A DNA stretch of 64,000 bases from contig JAZKDT010000022.1 of the NCBI GenBank assembly GCA_040387475.1, forward strand, positions 1 to 64,000. The letters are read 5' to 3'. A model generated the notes under the pieces. That model did no database searches. It saw only the letters and a program-made list of their open reading frames with translations, and was not told the DNA's origin. The DNA comes from UBA4416 sp040387475. Its GTDB lineage: Bacteria > Bacteroidota > Bacteroidia > B-17B0 > Aurantibacillaceae. Shown here piece by piece: positions 9,026 to 17,428 of this stretch. The number at the start of each line of letters is the position of its first letter. The stretch's first letter is position 1. Position numbers and translations under genes: made by a program.

Positions 9026-9718
9026 TTACTCCTTTACGTATTTCATATAACGTTTAGCATTATCACCGGTATTAAAGATAAGGTCCAAAACAGAAACGCC
9101 ATGTTGAAATGGTTGAAATACCTGCTGGTATGTTTTGTATTCCGAATAGTCCATCCATTCAACTTCTATATTTTCTTTGCTAAAAAGTTCAGTATCTAAA
9201 TAACTTTTTGCGGCAGGTCCAGAAATATAAGTAGTTGCATTTAATTTTTTACAAGCCTCCAACAATCTTATGTTTCTATCTCCTTCCAAATTTAGATCGC
9301 GCGAATCGATGATTTGGGTAGTAATACCTAACAGCGAGCAAATTCCTTTAATGAAAGACACATTAACCTGGGATATGAGATTACTTTGATTTTCATAAAG
9401 ATTAAAAACCCGGTCTTTATAAACTTTAAAATGTTCGGCTTTTGAATAATTTCCTTGCAAAGTTGAAATATGTTTTTTAGCCCAATTATCTGCAAATATT
9501 TTAGATTCGAATATTTTTTGGTCAAGGCTTTCTTGTCTGACAGGAATCGTCATCCACTGCAAACCATTAGCTGTTTGGATCATATTTCTATTGCGCCAAT
9601 CATTTTTAGTGTATTGAACTTCATCATAGATAACAAATACATCTGCTTTGGCAATCAAATCAAAATATCCTTTCCAGGGAATATAGTTTGATTGAAGGAT
9701 AGCTACTTTTTTTGACAT
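9026..9718 (-). CDS. WbqC-like family protein
   Basis: The 230-residue product starts with VAILQSNYIPWKGYFDLI (5-22), followed by DEVQYTKNDWRNRN (about 31-44), the two hallmark blocks of the WbqC-like family. Members are found in O-antigen and natural-product loci and have been linked to acylation of amino sugars, but the reaction is not firmly known. The chosen ATG (9716-9718) leaves one base after the stop of the upstream methyltransferase gene. An in-frame ATG seven codons earlier would overlap that gene and precede the conserved start, so it is less likely. Association with WecE and an ATP-grasp enzyme supports a job in amino-sugar modification. Confidence 0.85.
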   Translation of the reverse strand: MSKKVAILQSNYIPWKGYFDLIAKADVFVIYDEVQYTKNDWRNRNMIQTANGLQWMTIPVRQESLDQKIFESKIFADNWAKKHISTLQGNYSKAEHFKVYKDRVFNLYENQSNLISQVNVSFIKGICSLLGITTQIIDSRDLNLEGDRNIRLLEACKKLNATTYISGPAAKSYLDTELFSKENIEVEWMDYSEYKTYQQVFQPFQHGVSVLDLIFNTGDNAKRYMKYVKE

Positions 9719-9719
9719 T

Positions 9720-10595
9720 CTACTTTTTTCTTGCAACAACAGCTATTGTGCCTCCCAGCGAAAATAATTTAATAATCCCACGGATAGGCGCAACCAAATA
9801 CCTTAAAAATACAGCAGTTTTGTGGCTATAACCATTCAATTCAAGGTAAGTATCTGTGTTCTTTTCCCAGAAAGGAGTAACTATGCTAACAACTTCAAAA
9901 CCATTTTCCTCTAATAATTTTACCATTGATTTTTTGGTGAAATAATGCAAATGAAAGGGTGGATCAATGATCGCTGATTTTTCTTTTAATATTTTAACTT
10001 GGAGCGAGTTTATGTGTGGTACATTGATATAAATAAATCCACCTTTTTTAAGACACTTATGCATTTGTATGATAGTGTTTTTTGGAGAAGGTAAATGTTC
10101 AAACACATGATAAGATAAGATCATATCAAAAAATCCATTAAACGAATTTGCAAATTCCTCCAAGTTGCCAGCAAATAACTTTAATCCGTTTTTCTTTCCT
10201 TCCTCTACGAGCTCTTCGGCTATATCGTATCCGTAGGCATGCTCAAAACCGGAATCTACAATAGATTGAACAAAGACTCCGTTTGTGCAGCCGAAATCCA
10301 TTATTTTCCCATCCTTGTGGTTTATATGTTTATTGATTACATCAATACGCTCCGAATAATATCTTTGCAAAAAACTCTTATCCAGTTTACTTCTCTCCAA
10401 TAAAGTAACGGAGCAACTGTTCCCATAAAACGAATCATTATCATTGTGTTGATATAAAGACATTAATGTCTTGTCATCCGGAATTGGATTAACCTGTATG
10501 TGACAACAATTACATTTTGTTATCTTATAGGATTTAACATCCATATAATCTTTTACGTTGGCAGACGAACAAATACTACATACTAAATCTTTCAT
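9720..10595 (-). CDS. SAM methyltransferase with N-terminal zinc ribbon
   Basis: The 291-residue protein opens with a zinc-ribbon-like module: Cys6-x-x-Cys9 and Cys28-x-x-Cys31. A class I methyltransferase domain follows, with motif I GKIMDFGCTNGVF (about 95-107), an acidic residue in YGYDIAEE (about 119-126), and the motif IV-like DMILSYHVFEHLPSP (about 151-165). This two-part layout is common in Methyltransf_23 proteins of sugar C- or N-methylation loci in bacteria. It is followed after one base by the WbqC-like gene and preceded by a second methyltransferase gene with a 16-nt gap. The substrate is likely a nucleotide sugar or a glycan end; the sequence does not say which. Confidence 0.85.
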   Translation of the reverse strand: MKDLVCSICSSANVKDYMDVKSYKITKCNCCHIQVNPIPDDKTLMSLYQHNDNDSFYGNSCSVTLLERSKLDKSFLQRYYSERIDVINKHINHKDGKIMDFGCTNGVFVQSIVDSGFEHAYGYDIAEELVEEGKKNGLKLFAGNLEEFANSFNGFFDMILSYHVFEHLPSPKNTIIQMHKCLKKGGFIYINVPHINSLQVKILKEKSAIIDPPFHLHYFTKKSMVKLLEENGFEVVSIVTPFWEKNTDTYLELNGYSHKTAVFLRYLVAPIRGIIKLFSLGGTIAVVARKK

Positions 10596-10611
10596 GTGTG
10601 TTAATTTATTT

Positions 10612-11451
10612 TTAACGACTCTTTTTTTTTGAAGCTACAACTAAACAACTTGTTCCAAAGTATACTCTTCTGCCATTGGCGATTTTTTTATACTCTCTGT
10701 TCAATGTTTTTTTTATGATCTTAGTTAAAAACCCTTCGTGATTGCCATGTTCAGACTTATATTTTTCAATATTCTCTACATCTTTGTGCAATCCAAATCT
10801 ACTTGGTAACGATCTGAATAAAAAAACGGGTAAAACAAGGGCTGCAAACAAATAAGAAGAATAATTTATTTCATATCCCAAACTCCGTAACTGTTTTTTA
10901 AGTTTTGATACCGTGTAACGCCTGTAATGTCCAGAGTAATGATCTTCGTTTGCCCATAAAAAATTATAAGCCGGTACGGTGATATATAGTTTACCTTCTG
11001 GTTCCAGGTAATCATACATTTGTTTCAAAAACTGATTATCATCTTCGATATGCTCTACTACGTCAAATACCCCAATAGCTGAAATTGAATTGAATCTAAA
11101 CGAAGCGTCTTGCAATGTTGAACACACAAGATTATTTAATCCTCGTGCTTTGGCATTCCTAACACCTTGAATGCTGGGCTCAATTAGCACGGTTTCAATA
11201 CCTGCATTTTGAAGACCTAAAGACACATAACCATTTCCTCCGCCAATATCAAAGAATGTTTTATGCGGAGAAAACCTCTTTACAAGTTGAGGGATGCATT
11301 TATTTCTATGCTGAAACCAATAACTTCCATCTTCTACAACAAGGCATAAATCACTTCCATCCTCAGGATAAGAAACAGCTTCTTGAGTTTTAGCAAACCA
11401 GATACCATCTCTTAATTCAATATTATCTGCTATATTTTTTAAGTTATTCAT
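10612..11451 (-). CDS. SAM methyltransferase, Methyltransf_23-like
   Basis: This 279-residue protein has motif I TFFDIGGGNGYVS (about 64-76), an acidic ETVLIEPS strand end (about 85-92), and AIGVFDVVEHIEDDNQFL (about 124-141) followed by LEPEGKLYITVPA. The last segment is typical of methyltransferases related to UbiG and Methyltransf_23. The N-terminal part contains no zinc ribbon, unlike its neighbour. It directly follows wzt in the same direction. ABC-exported O-antigens are often capped at the non-reducing end by a methyl group that the Wzt C-terminal domain recognises. Chain capping is therefore one possible role, but only by analogy. Confidence 0.8.
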   Translation of the reverse strand: MNNLKNIADNIELRDGIWFAKTQEAVSYPEDGSDLCLVVEDGSYWFQHRNKCIPQLVKRFSPHKTFFDIGGGNGYVSLGLQNAGIETVLIEPSIQGVRNAKARGLNNLVCSTLQDASFRFNSISAIGVFDVVEHIEDDNQFLKQMYDYLEPEGKLYITVPAYNFLWANEDHYSGHYRRYTVSKLKKQLRSLGYEINYSSYLFAALVLPVFLFRSLPSRFGLHKDVENIEKYKSEHGNHEGFLTKIIKKTLNREYKKIANGRRVYFGTSCLVVASKKKSR

Positions 11452-11465
11452 GTTTTAAAAAGCAA

Positions 11466-12761
11466 TTAGTAATTGAGTAATTTTATAGATGACTCCTGCA
11501 CAAACCCTTTGGGCCGGTTTAATATCCCACTATTCCAATAATCGCCTCTAATAACATCCATGATTACAGCGTCGGCCAGGTAATCCATAGTTACATGTGG
11601 CGTATTAAACGCTAGTTTTTCACTGATCATAAAATGCAAGGTATATCTTCCTTCTCTAAATACAAGTCGCGGTATTTCAACTTCAAAAAATCCTTTGCTG
11701 GCAATTTCCGTAAATGTTGTCCCCTGCTCATCAGTAGCAATGGTAGTAACTACCTCATCGCTTTCATTTTTAAACTGTAGCACAAAGGTTAACTGTTTAA
11801 CATCAATTTCATTATATTTTTCGAAGTTAAATTGAATCTTATAATATTCACCCGAAGTTAATTCGCTTACAGAAGTATTTAAATTATTGATAAATTTAAT
11901 ATCAGTGACTCTTAACTTGCCGTTACCTTTTCTGTCTGTTCTCTCTTTTATTGGTATAGCCGCCAAACTGTATCCTGATCGCGTATAGAAATTAACTGCT
12001 TCCTCAACACCTCCTGAAAATTTCACTTCGCCGTTTTCAAGAATAATTCCCTTAGTGCATAAACCTTTAACCGCAGCCATGTTATGACTAACAAATAAAA
12101 CGGTTCTACCTTGTCCGCTTACGTCTTTCATTTTACCCAAACATTTTTTTTGAAATTCAGCATCACCTACTGCCAGTACTTCATCCACAATTAAAATTTC
12201 AGGCTCCAAATGAGCTGCAACAGCAAATGCTAAACGTACGTACATACCACTACTGTATCGTTTAACGGGTGTGTCAATGTAACGCTCAACTCCACTAAAA
12301 TCAACAATTTCGTCAAACTTAGATCTTATTTCCCGCTTGGTCATTCCAAGTATTGCCCCATTTAAAAAAATATTTTCGCGTCCTGTTAATTCAGGATGGA
12401 AGCCGGTTCCTACTTCCAATAAACTTGCAATACGGCCCTTTACTTTAATATCTCCTACTGTTGGTCCGGTTACCCGGGAAAGCACTTTAAGTAAAGTGGA
12501 TTTACCTGCTCCATTTTTACCGATAATTCCCAATACCTCACCTTTATTGACTTCAAAATTAATATTTTTAATAGCCCAAACTAAATCGCTATTTCCCTTC
12601 TTACTTCTATCATTTGTCTCGCCAATTTTCAAATAAGGATCTTCTTTGCCTCTTACTTTAGCCCAAAACCTATTTAAATCATGGGAAATAGTTCCTGTTC
12701 CAACACTACCTAACCGATATTGTTTTCCTAAGCCTTCTACTTTAATTACTACGTCGCTCAT
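11466..12761 (-). CDS. wzt: O-antigen/polysaccharide ABC exporter ATPase Wzt with C-terminal carbohydrate-binding domain
   Basis: The 431-residue protein has an ABC ATPase domain: Walker A GKNGAGKST (81-89), signature YSSGM (169-173), Walker B ILIVDEVLAVGD (189-200) and the switch His in FVSHN. A C-terminal extension of about 150 residues (285-430) has the beta-rich character of the Wzt carbohydrate-binding domain, which recognises the capped end of the finished chain. Together with the Wzm permease gene one base upstream it forms the inner-membrane exporter that flips lipid-linked polysaccharide to the periplasm. The long form of Wzt implies recognition of a terminal cap, which fits the methyltransferases encoded next to it. 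Confidence 0.93.
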   Translation of the reverse strand: MSDVVIKVEGLGKQYRLGSVGTGTISHDLNRFWAKVRGKEDPYLKIGETNDRSKKGNSDLVWAIKNINFEVNKGEVLGIIGKNGAGKSTLLKVLSRVTGPTVGDIKVKGRIASLLEVGTGFHPELTGRENIFLNGAILGMTKREIRSKFDEIVDFSGVERYIDTPVKRYSSGMYVRLAFAVAAHLEPEILIVDEVLAVGDAEFQKKCLGKMKDVSGQGRTVLFVSHNMAAVKGLCTKGIILENGEVKFSGGVEEAVNFYTRSGYSLAAIPIKERTDRKGNGKLRVTDIKFINNLNTSVSELTSGEYYKIQFNFEKYNEIDVKQLTFVLQFKNESDEVVTTIATDEQGTTFTEIASKGFFEVEIPRLVFREGRYTLHFMISEKLAFNTPHVTMDYLADAVIMDVIRGDYWNSGILNRPKGFVQESSIKLLNY

Positions 12762-12762
12762 A

Positions 12763-13614
12763 TTAAACAGTATCCATAAAAGATTTTTCTACTTTATTAA
12801 ACACAATAACAGCCATAGAGACTATTACTACCATGAAACCAAAACTGTAAAATAAATATGGAAATGTTTCAGGAGTTCCGCTGCCCAAAAATATATATTT
12901 AAAGGCTTCTATAATACAGGTTAACGGATTCAATAACAAAATATGTTTTACTTTTTCCGACATGGTTGAAATTGGTAAAACTACCGAGCTTGCATACATC
13001 AGCAATTGCACGCCGAAGCCAACTAAAAAAGTGAGATCACGGTATTTGGTAGTTAACGATGATATTAAAATTCCAAATCCAAAGCCCAGCCCGGCAAGCA
13101 TAAAAATTAAAACAGGTAATAACCACATGTAATCCCAATGTGGGTTTACCTGGTTAGTATTCACATAATAGTAAAACCAGAAACTTATAAATATCAAAAG
13201 CTGAATACCTAATTTTATTAAGTTAGAAACCAAAATAGATAATGGCATAATGAGCCTTGGAAAATAAACCTTACCAAACACCCCGGCATTAGCGATAAAT
13301 GTACTCGACGTTTTAGTTAAACAATCAGAGAAGTAAGTCCAGAAAGTAATTCCCGCTAAATAAAATAAGGTAGGAGGATTACCATCTGTGCTCATTTTTG
13401 CCTGGCCAAAAATAAATGTTAGGGTTAAGGCCGTCAACACCGGCTGTATGAGGAACCATAAAGGACCCAGAACAGTTTGCTTGTAAACCGCTACAAAATC
13501 TCTTCGAACCAACAAAAATAGTAAATCACGGTAACGCCAGATAGATCCCAGATCCAGTTGGTACCATTTATTTTTGGGCTTAATAACTAAATCCCAATGT
13601 TCATTCGATTGCAT
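12763..13614 (-). CDS. wzm: ABC-2 type polysaccharide export permease Wzm
   Basis: The 283-residue protein has the cytoplasmic N-terminal helix typical of Wzm (WRYRDLLFLLVRRDFVAVYK) and the following QTVLGPLWFLIQPV block at the first membrane helix. About six membrane segments follow. It is the membrane half of the O-antigen ABC exporter, paired with Wzt encoded one base downstream. It is the first transport gene of the polysaccharide operon, and its start lies 114 nt downstream of the regulator gene. An AT-rich leader with a weak inverted repeat (CTCAAC/GTTGAG, 13696-13717) fills that space. Confidence 0.92.
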   Translation of the reverse strand: MQSNEHWDLVIKPKNKWYQLDLGSIWRYRDLLFLLVRRDFVAVYKQTVLGPLWFLIQPVLTALTLTFIFGQAKMSTDGNPPTLFYLAGITFWTYFSDCLTKTSSTFIANAGVFGKVYFPRLIMPLSILVSNLIKLGIQLLIFISFWFYYYVNTNQVNPHWDYMWLLPVLIFMLAGLGFGFGILISSLTTKYRDLTFLVGFGVQLLMYASSVVLPISTMSEKVKHILLLNPLTCIIEAFKYIFLGSGTPETFPYLFYSFGFMVVIVSMAVIVFNKVEKSFMDTV

Positions 13615-13728
13615 ATACTTTAAAAGTCTTGAGGTTATTTATGGCTTCGCCACCTTAGTCACATGTAACTTAGTGGTTTTTATTTAATTATTTTCCTCAA
13701 CATGTTATTGAGTTGAGCAATACTGGTA

Positions 13729-14259
13729 TTACTTACGCCACAGCAAAAGCGGATGAATGTCTTTGCTGGTTATAAGTTCAATTTTAAAATCACTTTCCTG
13801 ATATTGAATGTAATGTATTGTTTTATGGATCTTCTTTTCCGCTTTATCAATTAAATCTTTTAAAAATGCTTCGTTAATATCTCCAACTAACACCAAATCA
13901 ATATTATGGGAATCTTTCCCTTTTGACAGGTTTCCCACTAAATAAACTTCTTTTAAATTCCCTAAACGCTGTAAAACGTAATCAATGACATGATCCAGTC
14001 CAACCAATTTCAAAACTATGCTGTTAATATCCTTAAAAAGAGGATGTTCCGTATTTACTTTAAATATTTTTTTATTTGCCTGATTGTAAGAGGATATAAA
14101 ACCGGCTTTTTCAAATCTATTCAGTTCTATACGGATGGAGTTGGTAGACTCTCCAAATTCCTCTTCCAAACCCCTCAAATAGGCAGACGTATTACTGTTT
14201 AAAAAAAATTTAAGCAATAATTTAATACGTGTTTTAGAAGATATGAGGGTTTCTATCAT
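13729..14259 (-). CDS. Winged-helix regulator with degenerate nucleotidyltransferase-like domain
   Basis: The 176-residue protein starts with a winged helix-turn-helix (about 3-70; LRGLEEEFGESTNSIRIELN followed by FEKAGFI and a YNQANKKIFK wing). The C-terminal half has a GNLSKGKDSHNIDLVLVGD stretch (about 88-106). That resembles the G-S...S-D-I-D-L motif of minimal nucleotidyltransferases, with the first Asp replaced by Asn. Proteins of this build stand next to polysaccharide loci in other Bacteroidota. I place the start at the ATG of 14257-14259, not at the in-frame ATG of 14281-14283. A consensus promoter (TTTG, 19 bp, TAAATTTG) covers the first codons of the longer version. A palindrome over the -7 box suggests autoregulation. 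Confidence 0.8.
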   Translation of the reverse strand: MIETLISSKTRIKLLLKFFLNSNTSAYLRGLEEEFGESTNSIRIELNRFEKAGFISSYNQANKKIFKVNTEHPLFKDINSIVLKLVGLDHVIDYVLQRLGNLKEVYLVGNLSKGKDSHNIDLVLVGDINEAFLKDLIDKAEKKIHKTIHYIQYQESDFKIELITSKDIHPLLLWRK

Positions 14260-14290
14260 ATAATGAGTAACAAATTTACTCATTATATGA
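14256..14290. promoter_or_regulatory. Perfect 15-bp inverted repeat, probable operator
   Basis: The arms 14256-14270 and 14276-14290 are exact reverse complements (TCATATAATGAGTAA and TTACTCATTATATGA) separated by five bases (CAAAT). The centre coincides with the -7 box of the regulator promoter, and the inner arm touches its start codon. No T-run follows, so it is not a terminator. Dyad symmetry at this place is what a dimeric winged-helix repressor would bind. The encoded protein next to it is the obvious candidate. Confidence 0.65.
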
Positions 14291-14301
14291 ATACTAACAA
14301 A
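14271..14301 (-). promoter_or_regulatory. Consensus Bacteroidota promoter for the polysaccharide regulator gene
   Basis: On the minus strand a TTTG (-33 box, 14298-14301) is followed by exactly 19 nt and TAAATTTG (-7 box, 14271-14278), matching the Bacteroidota consensus TTTG-N19-TAnnTTTG in every fixed position. The expected transcription start is around 14264-14266, only a few bases before the ATG at 14259, so the leader is very short. The site would drive the regulator and perhaps the wzm-wzt operon behind it. Confidence 0.7.
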
Positions 14302-14520
14302 TGTGGGCTGCTTTATTTCTAAACTTCGATCGTTGATGGCAGACCACTTCCATTTTTATGCCATAAACGTTAATTTTTTCCGTAATTTAGTAATATTGAA
14401 ATTTAGGTATACATTTTGTTTGTCCGGGATATTATTGAAATGAAATAAGTAATCGCTGGCTATTTTTCAAAACCATTATTTATAAATTTTCGTATATACC
14501 ACATATTAATACAAAAAAAC

Positions 14521-17358
14521 ATGAAAACACGGCTATTTTTAACGACCCTCTTAGTGAATTTTTTATTAGGCCCTACCTTGGTTAAGGCTCAAATTGGAAG
14601 TAATGATAACTCATTTAATCCTGGCGCAGGATCAAACACCAGTGTCATATCGAGCATAATTCAAAACGATGGAAAAATTGTTTTAGGAGGAAGCTTTACA
14701 ACTTTTGATAATCTTACATATAACCGTATAGTACGATTGAATGCGGATGGGTCGATAGATAATACGTTTACAACCAATGGTGGTTTTTCAACTGCCAATG
14801 GGCAGGTTAGTAAATTACTGCTTCAGTCGGATGGTGACATCATGGCCGTTGGTAAATTTTTAACATATTATGCTGTTTCCAGGAACCGTATAGCCAGGAT
14901 AAATCCGGATGGTTCAGTAGACGCTGGATTTGTTCCGGGTGTTGGAGCCAATAATAATGTTAACACTATTGTGAGACAATCCGATGGGAAATATATTATA
15001 GGAGGAGAATTTACCTTTTATGCGTCTGTCGCAAGAAACAGGATTGCGCGTGTAAATACGACTGGTACTCTTGATAATACGTTTGCGCCGGGAACAGGTG
15101 CTAATAATATCATCCATACAATTGATCTTCAGCCAGATGGCAGTATAATAGCAGCTGGAATTTTTACAGCCTTCAATGGTGTTGCAAAAAATAAGATTGT
15201 GCGACTAACAAGTACTGGTGCTATTGATGCTACTTTTACCGTAGGTGTGGGCGCTGCGCATACGTCAACCACCGCCGTTATTAGAGATGTGAAAGTTTTA
15301 ACCGGCGGTAAAATCCTGGTGGCTGGCGAATTTACGAGTTACAGTGGCGGTAATCAGGCAAATATCGTTCGATTAAATTCTGATGGATCTGTGGATAATA
15401 CCTTTAATACTTCGGGTTCTGGTGCTAATAGTTCCGTTACAAGCATTTCGTTACAAAGTGATGGCAAAATAATAATTACCGGAAGTTTTCTAACATATAA
15501 TGGTGTTTCGCGACCTCGAATCGCTCGCTTAAATTCAGATGGCACTTTAGACAATACGTTTAATCCTGGAGTAGGCGCCAATGGCCCTACTTATTGCTCG
15601 GCGATTCAAACTGACGGGAATATTATTTTAGGAGGAAATATGAGTACCTATTACGGCGTAGCTCGCACACGAGTTGCCAGAATATCAGTGTGTCCTACAC
15701 CTACTGTTTCAATAGCATCTCAACAAGATGTATTATGTAATGGTGCAGCCAACGGAACAGCGTCAGTTTCAGTTATTGGTGGAACTTCCTTCACCTATTC
15801 TTGGGTTCCTTCCGGTGGAACCGGTGCTTCAGCAACAGGATTAGCAGCTGGTTCGTATACGTGTCATGTAACAAATCAATGTGGTAATTCTGCAGATTCA
15901 CCTGTGATAACTATTAGTCAACCAAGTGCTCTTACGGTAACTGCAGGCGCCACGACTTCAGATTGTTTAGGTTCCGTATTTAGTTTATCATCATCTGCGT
16001 CCGGAGGAACAGCGCCCTACACGTATGCTTGGGTTCCCGGCAATCTAGCGGGCGCTTCTCAAAATGTGAATCCATCAAGTACAACAATATATACAGTAAC
16101 TGCTACTGATGTAAATGGCTGTACACATATAGCAACTCAAACAGCATCAGTCATCAACTGTCCCGGACCGGTTTTAACGGGGACTTCATGTGGGGCGGCC
16201 CTGTCGTCAATTGACCAATTATTATATTTTACATCCACTGCAGGCGCAACCAATTACAGATTACAAATTATATGTGCAGCGCAATCATTTACAACTGTGA
16301 ATGTCAGGAATAATGGTACCACTAATAATTTTAAAATGTCATGGATTCCCGGCATTGAATATGGAAGAACTTATACAATTAAGGTAAGCGCTTATATTGC
16401 CGGCGCATGGCAACCTTATGGCAATGCTTGTAATGTAACAACGCCAGCGCCTGCCAGTATACCTACCACCCAATTTTCAGCGGGTTCGTGTAACGTAACA
16501 ATTAACGCACTGGATCAAAAATTAAATTTTAATACTATCGCCGGAGCTACCAATTACAGATTTGAAATAATTAGTGCTGCTCAGCCATTTTCAACCGTTA
16601 ATGTTAGGAACAATACGATTTCCTACCTACAATTATCATGGATTTCAGGCGTACAATACGGAAGGTCTTACGATATAAGAATCAGTGCTTATATTAATAA
16701 TGCCTGGCAACCATATGGTAGCCTGTGTACAGTTACTACGCCTTCTTCTGGTCAATTAACACAACTTACTGCAACTGTATGTAACACATCGGTGCCAAGC
16801 AGATCTACAATTTTCAAATTTGATCCTGTTGCAGGGGCTTCAAATTATCAACTTAAGTTAATAAATTCTGCAGCATCGTACACGGCAACTAATATCAGGA
16901 ACTCAACGAGTACAAACTTTGCGTTGTCTTACGTTGCTTCAACACAAGTTGGTGTTACATACGATGTTCAAGTATCTGCACAAGTAGGAGGAGTTTGGGG
17001 AGCTTACGGTCCTGTTTGTCAGGTATCAGCTGCTGCTGCAAAAGGAGATGCGGAATTTACTAATTCAGAATATTACAGATTAAATAAAGGACAAACAACA
17101 ATCAGTAATGAATTTGAAAACATGTATCATGTTTGGCCAAATCCTTCTAGCGGGTACCTTAAAATTGAACTACTAAATTATGATAATTCCTCAAATACAT
17201 CTATGCAAATTTTTAATACGCTGGGTGCTAAAGTTTTTGAGCAATCTAATTTAAATCCGGACAATGAATTTGATATAAGTATTCTGCCAAACGGCATATA
17301 CTTTTTAAAATTCGAAAAAAATGGAAAAACAATGGTCTCGAAAATTATTAAAGAATAA
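14521..17358 (+). CDS. Secreted delta-60 repeat / SprB-repeat protein with T9SS sorting domain
   Basis: The 945-residue protein has a signal peptide (about 1-23, ending VKAQ). About seven delta-60 repeats of some 50 residues follow to about 390, each with a G-x-F...R-I-x-R-L/I-N-x-D-G-S-x-D-x-T-F pattern. Next come two SprB-like repeats (about 395-545) and three related blocks of about 90 residues with GATNYRLQI-type cores (550-840). The C-terminal 75 residues form a type A T9SS sorting domain (VWPNPSSGYLKIEL to GIYFLKFEKNGKTMVSKIIKE). It should be exported by Sec and T9SS and anchored or released at the cell surface, possibly as an adhesin. It is transcribed towards the epimerase gene and interrupts the polysaccharide region. 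Confidence 0.9.
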   Translation: MKTRLFLTTLLVNFLLGPTLVKAQIGSNDNSFNPGAGSNTSVISSIIQNDGKIVLGGSFTTFDNLTYNRIVRLNADGSIDNTFTTNGGFSTANGQVSKLLLQSDGDIMAVGKFLTYYAVSRNRIARINPDGSVDAGFVPGVGANNNVNTIVRQSDGKYIIGGEFTFYASVARNRIARVNTTGTLDNTFAPGTGANNIIHTIDLQPDGSIIAAGIFTAFNGVAKNKIVRLTSTGAIDATFTVGVGAAHTSTTAVIRDVKVLTGGKILVAGEFTSYSGGNQANIVRLNSDGSVDNTFNTSGSGANSSVTSISLQSDGKIIITGSFLTYNGVSRPRIARLNSDGTLDNTFNPGVGANGPTYCSAIQTDGNIILGGNMSTYYGVARTRVARISVCPTPTVSIASQQDVLCNGAANGTASVSVIGGTSFTYSWVPSGGTGASATGLAAGSYTCHVTNQCGNSADSPVITISQPSALTVTAGATTSDCLGSVFSLSSSASGGTAPYTYAWVPGNLAGASQNVNPSSTTIYTVTATDVNGCTHIATQTASVINCPGPVLTGTSCGAALSSIDQLLYFTSTAGATNYRLQIICAAQSFTTVNVRNNGTTNNFKMSWIPGIEYGRTYTIKVSAYIAGAWQPYGNACNVTTPAPASIPTTQFSAGSCNVTINALDQKLNFNTIAGATNYRFEIISAAQPFSTVNVRNNTISYLQLSWISGVQYGRSYDIRISAYINNAWQPYGSLCTVTTPSSGQLTQLTATVCNTSVPSRSTIFKFDPVAGASNYQLKLINSAASYTATNIRNSTSTNFALSYVASTQVGVTYDVQVSAQVGGVWGAYGPVCQVSAAAAKGDAEFTNSEYYRLNKGQTTISNEFENMYHVWPNPSSGYLKIELLNYDNSSNTSMQIFNTLGAKVFEQSNLNPDNEFDISILPNGIYFLKFEKNGKTMVSKIIKE

Positions 17359-17374
17359 TTGATAACGACAAATC

Positions 17375-17411
17375 AAAAAAGGATATTGAAACACTTCAAT
17401 ATCCTTTTTTT
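17375..17411. terminator. Bidirectional intrinsic terminator between delta-60 gene and epimerase gene
   Basis: A perfect 16-bp stem (17375-17390 with 17395-17410) closes a four-base loop ACAC. It has A-runs on the left and T-runs on the right, so it can end transcripts from both convergent genes. Confidence 0.9.
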
Positions 17412-17428
17412 ATGAATTACTTTATCGT

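Noticed and set aside
13729..14283. Longer regulator start at 14283
   Set aside because: The promoter -7 box and spacer would fall inside the first codons, so the transcript would begin after that ATG.
14256..14290. Palindrome read as a terminator
   Set aside because: No T-run follows on either strand, and a consensus promoter lies in its centre.
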